Source: Fulvia fulva (lineage: Eukaryota > Ascomycota > Dothideomycetes > Mycosphaerellales > Mycosphaerellaceae). Taken from it: a stretch of DNA of 64,000 bases. Position numbers and translations under genes: made by a program. Location of the stretch: positions 5,580,001-5,644,000 of the forward strand of contig NC_063014.1 of NCBI RefSeq assembly GCF_020509005.1. The letters run 5' to 3'. The notes under the pieces were generated by a model, which saw nothing but the letters and a program-made list of their open reading frames with translations, was not told the DNA's origin and did no database searches. Below are positions 12,990-20,944 of the stretch, piece after piece; positions within the stretch are counted from its first letter, which is position 1, and each line of letters opens with the position of its first letter.

Positions 12990-13015
12990 GATAGATAGAT
13001 AGATAGATAGATAGA
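12990..13015 (-). repeat. LINE-3 3' tail, tetranucleotide repeat
   Basis: About six GATA units on plus (TATC on minus) mark the 3' end of the LINE, in place of a poly(A) tail. The same kind of tail ends LINE-1 (41059-41072) and LINE-2 (45035-45047). Confidence 0.8.
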
Positions 13016-14006
13016 TTTGTCATTCCCCTATTCTAGGACCCTACTCGGCCTATATAGGTATATATCTATTATTATATACAAAGGGAAACCCGAATAGGTG
13101 AAAACCCTTCCCGCCCCCGACTTCTCCTTATCTAGATTAGCTTTCCCTCTAAATGTGCGTAGTCTATGTCACTACCCCGTTAGCCCCCGCTCCTAGCTAG
13201 TCTCGTCGCGCTACGCCGTATCCTCTCTTTCTATACTACTCCTACTAGGCGGTACTGTTCTAGCTAGCCCTTCTCTAGTATCTAGTTCGTAATACGCCGT
13301 AGGTCCTTAGCGTTATTAAGAAGTACCCTAATCGTCCGGTTCCTCGCCTTTACTATCTACTCCCCCCTTCCTAGCGACTACCTCGGATAGACGAGGAGTA
13401 CGTACCGTACGTTCTAGGAGCGATAGCCGTAGGGGTAGCTAGTATTCGTGTATTCTAGAACCTTCCTCTATAATAGGTACCCCTAGAGGCCGATGTGTTC
13501 GCTTCGTAGTTAGGTTGCTATACTACTCTATACCCTCGTTAGGCGGTAGTAGATAAGCTTTAGGGGGTACTTGACCGCGGATTTTGTAGCTAACTATTCC
13601 TTAGGTTGTCCCGCTAGCTAAGGGCGTCTACTATACCCTACAACCTAGTTGTTCTACCTCTCTTTCTATAGTTGCTCTACAAACGATTTCTTACCTTCCT
13701 ATTATATTACTAGCTATTCGTCCCTTACCCGGTAGTTCGGCTCGTTTCCGGGTCGAATGCCCTTATACGCTAGTACTAATTCGCGGGCCCTTACGACTAC
13801 ACTAGCGATGACCTTCTATACTAGGTACTATACCGACTTGCCTAAGTAGGAGGTCCGTAGTCCCTAGATATATAGGTCGATCGGCGGTATAGCGGTCTCG
13901 TACTTAAGCATCCTTATTAGTATCGATTTATATACCCCGGTGACCTTCCTTAGGCATTAGTTTTAGATCTTTACTAACGGCGCGACGAGTCCCTTTAATA
14001 GGTAGG
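13016..14006 (-). pseudogene. LINE-3 ORF2 C-terminal region and 3' UTR
   Basis: RIP-saturated DNA between the LINE tail and Gypsy-1. It aligns in layout with the 3' ends of LINE-1 and LINE-2; for example GGGAAACCCG and GTGAAAACCC occur at comparable distances from the tail. No open frame survives. I assign it by position and similarity, not by catalytic motifs. Confidence 0.6.
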
Positions 14007-14526
14007 TGTCAGGGCGAGAGCCTGGCCTGTGAGATGCAAGGGTGAAAGCGAGAATGCAGGTGCGAAGTGCAGATGCAAAAGGGTATGGTATGATTGCTAC
14101 ACAAAACAAAAGACGAAGAAAGCAAGAGAGGCCTGGGGAAGGCCAGATATTTATACGCGACCCTCGCGAGTGCGTGTCCCCGCATCAACAGGGCTAACCC
14201 GTGCGAAGCCGCGCTCAGCAGCTTTGCTCAAAACCTTATTACAACCTGCCCTACGTTCCGAGTCTTCCACGTGCTTCTTCCAGGGTCCAGCGCAGTCGCG
14301 GGTGCTCGCGGGAGTGCCGTGAGTCACACAGTCACGAGCCGAAGTGAATCTGTCAAGGTTTGGTAGAGGGGTGAATTTGGAGGGCTGGGTCCCGTAGCGA
14401 ATGTTGCGGGGCATGTGATTCTTGGCGCTCACACACCAAGCTGGACTGTCACTTCTTGACGACTTCTGAGCACTCTGAGGCTCTTCTGTCCCCACCTTCT
14501 GTACACTCTGTGGGGAGACCATGACA
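14007..14526 (-). repeat. Gypsy-1 3' LTR
   Basis: 520 bp with TGTCAGGGCG...CCATGACA ends on plus, matching 19778-20297 at every position compared. The tail of the pol ORF extends into it as far as 14151. Confidence 0.93.
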
Positions 14527-17500
14527 GTAGCCCCCCCGAACAAAGCTGAGTTCCTACGAAGCCGTAGTAGTTCCACATATCGAGGATGTTCAGCTTCAGT
14601 ACCAGGCCTAGGCCTGATGTCATGGTCGATACACCATTGGTAAGCCCCGTCGAAAAGCTCAGATTCGAAGAGCCTGCCGATGTTGACTTCTGGGCCGTCT
14701 GCGCGGGCGTGGTATTCTTCGATTGCTTGACGATTGAAGATGATATGTTGGATAGGTTCCCATGAGGTATCCCACTCAGGGCAACCTTGCCATTCGACTT
14801 CATACTTGATCGGCGGTAGTCCTTCAACGTCGTTGGGCTCTACGCGGATTCCCCGGATCTTGCGGACGGCATAGTCGTCAGAAGGTAGGTTAACAGGCTC
14901 GTCGACTTCTACTTCATCGGGAGGACCTGGCATGTCTTGGTTTTGGTTCGGGAATGGGTCCTCAGCCGACGGCCGAAGGCGTACGGGATGGAAGACGTCG
15001 TGGATCTTTATGTTCGCAGGAACAGCTAGACGGTAGGCGTGTGAACTGATACGCTCGGTGATCTCAAAAGGACCTAGGTTCTTCCAGTTCAGCTTCTTGG
15101 AGGGGCGGTCTGTCTTGATGTTCTTGGAGTTGAGGTAGACCATATCGCCTACTTGGTAGTCGGGAGCTGGCTGGCGACGACGATTGGCTTGATCCTCGTA
15201 GATTGCTTGTGCGTACACCATCTCGTCGTGAACTTCTTCATGGATCTGTGAGAGCATAGTAGCGAACTCGTCTGCTGCTTGCTCGTTTGCGTCTTCGGTA
15301 GGCGGGAGAGGTTCTTCTGGTTCCATGCCTGTACGAGGGTGGTAACCTCTCGTAGTATAGAAGGGAGAGTAGCCAGTAGTCTCCGAGTCCCAGTTACGAG
15401 TAGCGAACTCCACCGCAGGGATATGCTGAGGCCAATCCTTCTGGTGGTAGTCGACGAAGCAACGAAGGACCTGCTCGAGGATAGCGTTCGTAATTTCGGT
15501 CTGGCCGTCGGTCTGTGGCTGAAAACTGGTCGAGAGGTTATGCTTGATGCCCAGGATAGCACACAGACGCTTCCAGAAGTGCGAGATGAACTGGGTGCCT
15601 CTGTCAGAGGTGATGCTATCCGGGAGGCCTTGAAAGCGCCAGACGAATTCGTAGAACAAGCGAGCAGTCTCCTTTGCGGTCATGCTCCAGCACGGGATCA
15701 TGTACCGGTCCTTGGAGTGACGGTCCACGATCACTAGAAGGGCCTTTGCTTTCACGCCGCTGAAGGTCTTGCCGTGAGGAAGATCGGTGATAAAGTCCAT
15801 AGTGATGTGCTTCCACGGACGATCAGGAGCCGGGAGAGGGTGCAAGAGACCGTGGGGACGGTGGCGGTTAGCTTTGGCTCTTCGGCAAGCAGCGCAGTTC
15901 AGCACGTAGCGGCGGACGTCCTTCCAGGAATGCGGCCACCAGTAATACCTAGCGAGGAGCTTGTGGGTCTTGGCTACGCCTGGGTGACCCCCAGAGGCGG
16001 AGTCGTGGATGATTTGAAGAATCTCAGCTCGGATATTAGAGCCTTCGGGCTGCGGTACGTAAAGCTTCTTACGCAAGTAGACGACACCTTCCTGGAGCTC
16101 GCACTCGGACAGCGAGAAGCCCGGGAATGTCCTCGCGCCAGATTCAAGGGCCTGAACTAACTCTTGGGCGTCTATGTCGGCATCGTACGCTGTTCGTACT
16201 CGTGCCATGATGCCTTCGGGCTGCTCCTCATTATCAAACCCCTCAAAGTCTGATTCGGATGAGCCGTCGGTCGTTACTGAGCCCTCTTCATCGTCGTTCA
16301 AGTCCTCAGCGTCCGAGGCGTATTCTTCAGGCTCGGATTCATCGTCACTCTCGTCAAGGTAGGCAGGAGCGAGCACGAGAGTAGCAAAGGAAGCGGCGAG
16401 CGTAGGCTGGCCATTCGATAGGTACTCTCGAAGCTCGGAAGAGAGGTTGTGCTCTTTGATGACTTGTTGCCCTGCGATTTGCCGGCCCCCTCTTCGATCA
16501 ACTGGAGAGTCACCAGGGCGGCGGGTAAGGGCGTCGGCCATCGAGTTGGCCTTGCCGGGCGTGTACGAGATCACGAAGTTGAACCGGGAGAGGAACTCGC
16601 TCCAGCGGGCCTGGCGACGATTGAGCAGCTTGCTCTTCATAAAGTAGACGAGGTTCTTATGGTCGGAGCTTACTTGGACGGGCATAGCAGAGCCTTCGAG
16701 CTCGGGGCGCCACTCTTCGAAAGCTTTGACGATGGCGAGAAGCTCCTTGTCGTAGATCTCGTAGTTACACTCCGTGGCGGTCATCTTCTTGGAGAGGAAG
16801 GCGACAGGTAACCAGGGGGATTCAGGCGAGCGGCGTTGTAGCAGGACACCGCCCACCACGCCGTCGGATGCGTCGGTCTCTACACGGGTCTCCAGTTCGA
16901 AATCGAAGTGCCGTAGAAGCGGGTTCTCAACAAACTTCGCTTTGAGCAAGTCAAAAGCCTCCTGGCATTCGTCGGTCCAGGCGAACTTCTCACCCTTGCG
17001 CGTGAGCTTCGTCAAAGGGCGTACCACGCCCGAAAATGCGTGGATGAAGCGGCGGTAGAAGTTGGCAAAGCCTAGGAAACCCTGGACCTCTTTGACGTTC
17101 GTAGGAGCATCCCATTCGACGATAGCGTCGATCTTCTCTTGGTCCATCTTGATGCCGTCTGCGGTAATGATCAAACCAAGGAACTTGACTTCGGTCTTCT
17201 CAAACTCGCACTTGTCGATGTCGAGCTGCAAGCCGGCGTCTGCGAGCTTCTGAAGGACCTTACAGACGTGCTCGCGGTGCTCCTCCTTGGTCTCGCTATA
17301 GACTAGGATGTCGTCGATGTAGGCAGTGCAGAACTGATCGAGGAACTCCTGAAGGATGTCGTTAATGAAGTTCTGGAAGGTACTAGGCCCGTTACAAACG
17401 CCGAAGGGCATAACGAGCGACTCGAACAGCCCGTAGCGAGTACGGAAGGCTGTGAGATACTCGTGTCCTTCTGCCATTCGTAACTTGTTGAACGCAGCGA

Positions 17501-18590
17501 TGACATCGAGCTTGGTGAAGTACTTGGCCTTAGAGAGGCGCTCGAGCGTCTCCTGAATCAACGGTATTGGGTAGCGGTTCTTCTTTGTAACAGCGTTCAA
17601 GCCTCGGTAGTCTACGCAGAAGCGTAGACCACCGCCGGGCTTCTTGACGAACATGACGGGACTGCCAGCGCTGGAACGGCTCGCTCGAATGAACCCCTTC
17701 TTTAGGTTCTCTTCGAGGTATCTCTTGAGGACGATAAGCTCTTCTCGGGACATGGAATATAACGGTCCGAACGGTGTCTCTGCACCTTCTTCTAGCTCAA
17801 TCTTGTGGTCGTGAGGGCGATGAGGAGGCAGCTCGTCTGCGGCTTTAGCATCGAATACGTGGAGGATGTGGTGTGCCCAAGGAGGGACCTTCGTAGCAGG
17901 GTCGGTAGGTGTACGCTTCTTGTCGAGCTTCTCGAGGGCGATGTCGATATCGCGGAGAGAGGCGGCGAAGACTTGAGCTTTGGGCTGCTTAGCAGCAGTG
18001 GTGAAGGCAGCGGCGTTCACCTGGAAGATCTTGGTATACTCAGGACCGCGCTGAGGCGGCGGAGAAGGCGGAGGTGCCGGAGGAACTTCTGGAGGGAAGC
18101 TGACAGTAAGGGAAGTCCAGTCGATGATAGGTCGGTGTCGTCTGAACCAGGGGAGGCCGAGGATAAACTTCTGATGCGGTAGGGACGTAAGGAAGCTGGT
18201 GATCGACATACGCTTGCCTCCGAGGGTGATTGACGTGTGTACAACATGAGTAATCTTACCAGTGGTAGTCTCCGTGCCGTCAAAGAGTTCAAGGGTGCGA
18301 GGGTACTTCAGTTCCTGGGGTTCGAGGTTGAGAGAGGTCGCGAGTTTATAGTCCATAAAAGACTCGCCTAGTGCGCCAGTGTCCATGAGAGTGAGATTGG
18401 AAGAAGAGAGTTTCTTTGAGCCGATATTTACATTCGTGACGAACGGTTTGCAAGCGTGGTCCTTGCCCGTCTCGTCGTACAGGTCTAGCTGTGCTGTATT
18501 GATCCTCAACTTCTTTCCTCTCTTCACTTTCGGTAAACGTTGTTCTTGGTCTTCATCGCGTCGATGAGGAAGACCTAGGCTTTTTCCTGC
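14151..18590 (-). CDS. pol: Gypsy-1 Pol: protease, RT, RNase H, integrase, chromodomain
   Basis: About 1458 codons are open counting from the GTG at 18527. That GTG is probably not a real start, because the frame is open back to 18590 and overlaps gag by 16 nt, which points to -1 frameshifting. Residues counted from the GTG: protease LMDTGALGESF with D49-T50-G51; RT with FCVDYRGLN (303-311) and YIDD (403-406); RNase H with D552, E595 and D622; integrase zinc finger H841, H848, C878, C881; catalytic D911, D975, E1011 (DD35E spacing); chromodomain about 1220-1275 (YEVEWQGCPEWDTSWEP). The last 125 residues or so are encoded in the 3' LTR. The protein would reverse transcribe the element RNA and integrate the cDNA, with the chromodomain guiding target choice. 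No inactivating change seen. Confidence 0.93.
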   Translation of the reverse strand, partial: AGKSLGLPHRRDEDQEQRLPKVKRGKKLRINTAQLDLYDETGKDHACKPFVTNVNIGSKKLSSSNLTLMDTGALGESFMDYKLATSLNLEPQELKYPRTLELFDGTETTTGKITHVVHTSITLGGKRMSITSFLTSLPHQKFILGLPWFRRHRPIIDWTSLTVSFPPEVPPAPPPSPPPQRGPEYTKIFQVNAAAFTTAAKQPKAQVFAASLRDIDIALEKLDKKRTPTDPATKVPPWAHHILHVFDAKAADELPPHRPHDHKIELEEGAETPFGPLYSMSREELIVLKRYLEENLKKGFIRASRSSAGSPVMFVKKPGGGLRFCVDYRGLNAVTKKNRYPIPLIQETLERLSKAKYFTKLDVIAAFNKLRMAEGHEYLTAFRTRYGLFESLVMPFGVCNGPSTFQNFINDILQEFLDQFCTAYIDDILVYSETKEEHREHVCKVLQKLADAGLQLDIDKCEFEKTEVKFLGLIITADGIKMDQEKIDAIVEWDAPTNVKEVQGFLGFANFYRRFIHAFSGVVRPLTKLTRKGEKFAWTDECQEAFDLLKAKFVENPLLRHFDFELETRVETDASDGVVGGVLLQRRSPESPWLPVAFLSKKMTATECNYEIYDKELLAIVKAFEEWRPELEGSAMPVQVSSDHKNLVYFMKSKLLNRRQARWSEFLSRFNFVISYTPGKANSMADALTRRPGDSPVDRRGGRQIAGQQVIKEHNLSSELREYLSNGQPTLAASFATLVLAPAYLDESDDESEPEEYASDAEDLNDDEEGSVTTDGSSESDFEGFDNEEQPEGIMARVRTAYDADIDAQELVQALESGARTFPGFSLSECELQEGVVYLRKKLYVPQPEGSNIRAEILQIIHDSASGGHPGVAKTHKLLARYYWWPHSWKDVRRYVLNCAACRRAKANRHRPHGLLHPLPAPDRPWKHITMDFITDLPHGKTFSGVKAKALLVIVDRHSKDRYMIPCWSMTAKETARLFYEFVWRFQGLPDSITSDRGTQFISHFWKRLCAILGIKHNLSTSFQPQTDGQTEITNAILEQVLRCFVDYHQKDWPQHIPAVEFATRNWDSETTGYSPFYTTRGYHPRTGMEPEEPLPPTEDANEQAADEFATMLSQIHEEVHDEMVYAQAIYEDQANRRRQPAPDYQVGDMVYLNSKNIKTDRPSKKLNWKNLGPFEITERISSHAYRLAVPANIKIHDVFHPVRLRPSAEDPFPNQNQDMPGPPDEVEVDEPVNLPSDDYAVRKIRGIRVEPNDVEGLPPIKYEVEWQGCPEWDTSWEPIQHIIFNRQAIEEYHARADGPEVNIGRLFESELFDGAYQWCIDHDIRPRPGTEAEHPRYVELLRLRRNSALFGGATVMVSPQSVQKVGTEEPQSAQKSSRSDSPAWCVSAKNHMPRNIRYGTQPSKFTPLPNLDRFTSARDCVTHGTPASTRDCAGPWKKHVEDSERRAGCNKVLSKAAERGFARVSPVDAGTRTREGRV
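14527..14537 (-). other. Gypsy-1 polypurine tract
   Basis: On minus the sequence reads GGGGGGGCTAC directly before the 3' LTR. Pol coding continues through it, so the tract is both coding sequence and plus-strand primer. The same tract precedes the 3' LTR of Gypsy-2 at 20945. Confidence 0.7.
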
Positions 18591-19735
18591 TCAGCGGGAG
18601 CAGCAGGAGCAGGCTCGATAGCGCCGACAGCGCCGCGAACCGGGTTGCGGGCGTTACGAGCAGCGAGCTGCGGACAGTTGGCTGCGATGTGGCCTGGACC
18701 GCCGCAGTAGGTGCAGAGTCCGGCCTGGCGACGGCGAAGCTTCTCTTCGGGAGTGAGCTTACCGTTGACGAGGCCCTGGACTCGAGGGACGGCGGCACCA
18801 GCGCTGAGATCCATAGCGTCACCTACAGAGACGGGAGGGAGAGCCGTAGGAGCGGCGGCGCCTAGTGGAGCAGCGAAGTGGCTTCCGGGACCACGAGGCT
18901 GACGACCTTGAGAACGGGAAGCGAGGAGAGAGGCGGTGTGTTTCATGTTGGAGTCGAGGCGCTGGCAGGTCTCGACGAGCTCACGGAAGCTCATAGCACC
19001 GACGTCCTTGTCCTCGAGGGCTCGAAGAAGCTCTGCTGACAAACCACGGCGGAGAGTGCTCTTCTTGGTCTCTTCGTTGTAGCCGGTGAACCCGATGTCG
19101 CGGTTGAAGGCCGCGAGGTACTCGGCGAAGCTCTTGTTCTTCTGGAGGAGGTTGTGGATGGCGTTCTGGGCGGTGGCTCTACGGTCTGGATCACCAAAGG
19201 CAGCACGGAGGTCCTGCATCAAGGTGAGGACGTCCGGGCAGCCGATAGTCTGCGTGGCGTTGTCGATGTAGTGTTGTACCTGAGCCGCGGCGTCTCCCCG
19301 AAGGAGGGAGAAGACGTACGTGACTTTGTCCTTCTCTTGCGGAAAGTGGTCGGCATTAGCCAACAGCTTGATGGTGAGCTGTGTCTCAAATGCCTCAAAC
19401 TTGCTCTTGTTGCCGTCGAACTCGTCTGGGTCGTTGACCTTCTTGGAGAAGTGCTGGCGGCGGTTGTCGTCGGCGTGCGGGGCGAGGTTCTGGAAGGTGT
19501 TCACAATACCTTGAAGGTATGTTGCTTGGTTGTTTGCTTGCTCGACCTGCTGGGCGGTCTCGCGGAAAGAGGAGACGGTGCGGTTGATGAGAGCGTAGGC
19601 GGTGTCGGGGTTGGCGTTTGCCCAGGCACCGAAGGCAGCGGCGTTCGAGAAGGGGATGTCAGTCCACTCACTGAAGTGGAATGGAGTGTCTTGGTTGTCG
19701 AGGTTGACACCTCTATCGGTGGCGTGGTCACCCAT
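18575..19735 (-). CDS. gag: Gypsy-1 Gag
   Basis: 386 residues from the ATG at 19735 (MGDHATDRGV), the first ATG downstream of the PBS. The frame is also open upstream into the 5' LTR, but no ATG is present there. The middle holds a capsid-like region (FDGNKSKFEAFETQLTIKL and HNLLQKNKSFAEYLAAFNRD). Near the C terminus is a CCHC zinc knuckle, CTYCGGPGHIAANC, at about residues 341-354. It should form the virus-like particle and bind genomic RNA. It ends in TAG at 18577-18575, just after the probable frameshift site. In Gypsy-2 the same gene has lost its ATG and gained a stop. Confidence 0.9.
   Translation of the reverse strand: MGDHATDRGVNLDNQDTPFHFSEWTDIPFSNAAAFGAWANANPDTAYALINRTVSSFRETAQQVEQANNQATYLQGIVNTFQNLAPHADDNRRQHFSKKVNDPDEFDGNKSKFEAFETQLTIKLLANADHFPQEKDKVTYVFSLLRGDAAAQVQHYIDNATQTIGCPDVLTLMQDLRAAFGDPDRRATAQNAIHNLLQKNKSFAEYLAAFNRDIGFTGYNEETKKSTLRRGLSAELLRALEDKDVGAMSFRELVETCQRLDSNMKHTASLLASRSQGRQPRGPGSHFAAPLGAAAPTALPPVSVGDAMDLSAGAAVPRVQGLVNGKLTPEEKLRRRQAGLCTYCGGPGHIAANCPQLAARNARNPVRGAVGAIEPAPAAPAEQEKA
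18578..18590 (-). promoter_or_regulatory. Gypsy-1 probable -1 ribosomal frameshift site
   Basis: Gag and pol overlap only between the pol-frame TGA at 18593-18591 and the gag TAG at 18577-18575. Inside this window the gag frame reads CAG GAA AAA GCC TAG, with an A5 run at 18581-18585. Slipping back one base at GAA-AAA enters the pol frame. The heptamer is not the canonical XXXYYYZ. The same site is conserved in Gypsy-2 (A5 at 24999-25003). Confidence 0.6.
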
Positions 19736-19766
19736 GAGGATGACTCGAGTGGTTGACGGTTTGTTG

Positions 19767-19775
19767 GTCTTTTGT
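19767..19775 (-). other. Gypsy-1 candidate self-priming primer binding site
   Basis: On minus, ACAAAAGAC starts 2 nt after the 5' LTR. It is the exact reverse complement of GTCTTTTGT in the LTR (plus coordinates 19877-19885), which lies about 41 nt downstream of the TATA box and so near the RNA 5' end. There is no tRNA-type PBS. The same geometry occurs in Gypsy-B and Gypsy-2 (26185-26193). Confidence 0.65.
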
Positions 19776-19777
19776 GA

Positions 19778-20297
19778 TGTCAGGGCGAGAGCCTGGCCTG
19801 TGAGATGCAAGGGTGAAAGCGAGAATGCAGGTGCGAAGTGCAGATGCAAAAGGGTATGGTATGATTGCTACACAAAACAAAAGACGAAGAAAGCAAGAGA
19901 GGCCTGGGGAAGGCCAGATATTTATACGCGACCCTCGCGAGTGCGTGTCCCCGCATCAACAGGGCTAACCCGTGCGAAGCCGCGCTCAGCAGCTTTGCTC
20001 AAAACCTTATTACAACCTGCCCTACGTTCCGAGTCTTCCACGTGCTTCTTCCAGGGTCCAGCGCAGTCGCGGGTGCTCGCGGGAGTGCCGTGAGTCACAC
20101 AGTCACGAGCCGAAGTGAATCTGTCAAGGTTTGGTAGAGGGGTGAATTTGGAGGGCTGGGTCCCGTAGCGAATGTTGCGGGGCATGTGATTCTTGGCGCT
20201 CACACACCAAGCTGGACTGTCACTTCTTGACGACTTCTGAGCACTCTGAGGCTCTTCTGTCCCCACCTTCTGTACACTCTGTGGGGAGACCATGACA
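19778..20297 (-). repeat. Gypsy-1 5' LTR
   Basis: 520 bp, the same as 14007-14526. On minus it carries the promoter that drives the element. It is followed on plus by the TSD GTAGG at 20298-20302. Confidence 0.93.
19919..19926 (-). promoter_or_regulatory. Gypsy-1 TATA box
   Basis: TATAAATA on the minus strand inside the 5' LTR. It is followed by a pyrimidine-rich stretch (CTCTCTTGCTTTCTTCG) typical of fungal transcription starts. The self-priming complement at 19877-19885 lies about 41 nt downstream. Confidence 0.65.
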
Positions 20298-20424
20298 GTA
20301 GGCCCTCTCGCCTAAGGACTATACTTAGCTACTATAGGTAAGGACTAGCCGTATAATAGCCGTATATAGAAGTCGTAACTACTAAAAGTCCGCCCTCTAT
20401 ATAGACGTAGTGAGCCTCTAGTAT
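20298..20424 (-). pseudogene. LINE-3 ORF2 fragment between Gypsy-1 and Gypsy-2
   Basis: 127 bp of RIPed DNA, including TSD bases at each end (GTAGG and AGTAT). Its TA-rich, CpG-retaining composition matches LINE-3 on both outer sides. It is the piece of the LINE left between two independent gypsy insertions. Confidence 0.7.
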
Positions 20425-20944
20425 TGTCAGGGCGAGAGCCTGGCCTGTGAGATGCAAGGGTGAAAGCGAGAATGCAGGTGCGAAGTGCAGATGCAAAAGG
20501 GTATAGTATGATTGCTACACAAAACAAAAGACGAAGAAAGCAAGAGAGGCCTGGGGAAGGCCAGATATTTATACGCGACCCTCGCGAGTGCGTGTCCCCG
20601 CATCAACAGGGCTAACCCGTGCGAAGCCGCGCTCAGCAGCTTTGCTCAAAACCTTATTCCAACCTGCCCTACGTTCCGAGTCTTCCACGTGCTTCTTCCA
20701 GGGTCCAGCGCAGTCGCGGGTGCTCGCGGGAGTGCCGTGAGTCACACAGTCACGAGCCGAAGTGAATCTGTCAAGGTTTGGTAGAGGGGTGAATTTGGAG
20801 GGCTGGGTCCCGTAGCGAATGTTGCGGGGCATGTGATTCTTGGCGCTCACACACCAAGCTGGACTGTCACTTCTTGACGACTTCTGAGCACTCTGAGGCT
20901 CTTCTGTCCCCACCTTCTGTACACTCTGTGGGGAGACCATGACA
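20425..20944 (-). repeat. Gypsy-2 3' LTR
   Basis: 520 bp. Relative to the Gypsy-2 5' LTR I see GGTATAGTATG against GGTATGGTATG, a TG->TA change. It shares ATTCCAACC with its partner where Gypsy-1 has ATTACAACC. Confidence 0.92.

Larger units (their letters stand above)
14007..20297 (-). mobile_element. Gypsy-1: apparently intact chromoviral Ty3/gypsy retrotransposon
   Basis: 6291 bp with two 520-bp LTRs that look identical, and a perfect TSD GTAGG (14002-14006 and 20298-20302). Both gag and pol are open, the pol active sites are complete, and there is no RIP signature (CpA and TpG are abundant). This contrasts with the RIPed LINE-3 around it. It is in the same orientation as Gypsy-2, 127 bp away. 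It is the best candidate in the window for a recently active element. Confidence 0.93.

Noticed and set aside
12990..13015. GATA tandem repeats as a CRISPR-like or satellite array
   Set aside because: No spacers, only short simple repeats. Each lies at the 3' end of a LINE with a TSD.
14029..14366. Plus-strand ORFs of 90-97 residues repeated in every Gypsy-1-type LTR
   Set aside because: They lie opposite the LTR-coded tail of pol and the promoter, recur only because the LTR recurs, and resemble no protein.
18525..18527. GTG at 18527 as a start codon for an independent Pol
   Set aside because: No eukaryotic reason to start at GTG. The pol frame is open further upstream and overlaps gag, so frameshifting fits better.
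15279..19756. Many plus-strand ORFs of 60-200 residues opposite Gypsy-1 pol and gag (and the same set in Gypsy-2)
   Set aside because: Shadow frames of a GC-rich coding region; the opposite strand has full retroelement domains in order.
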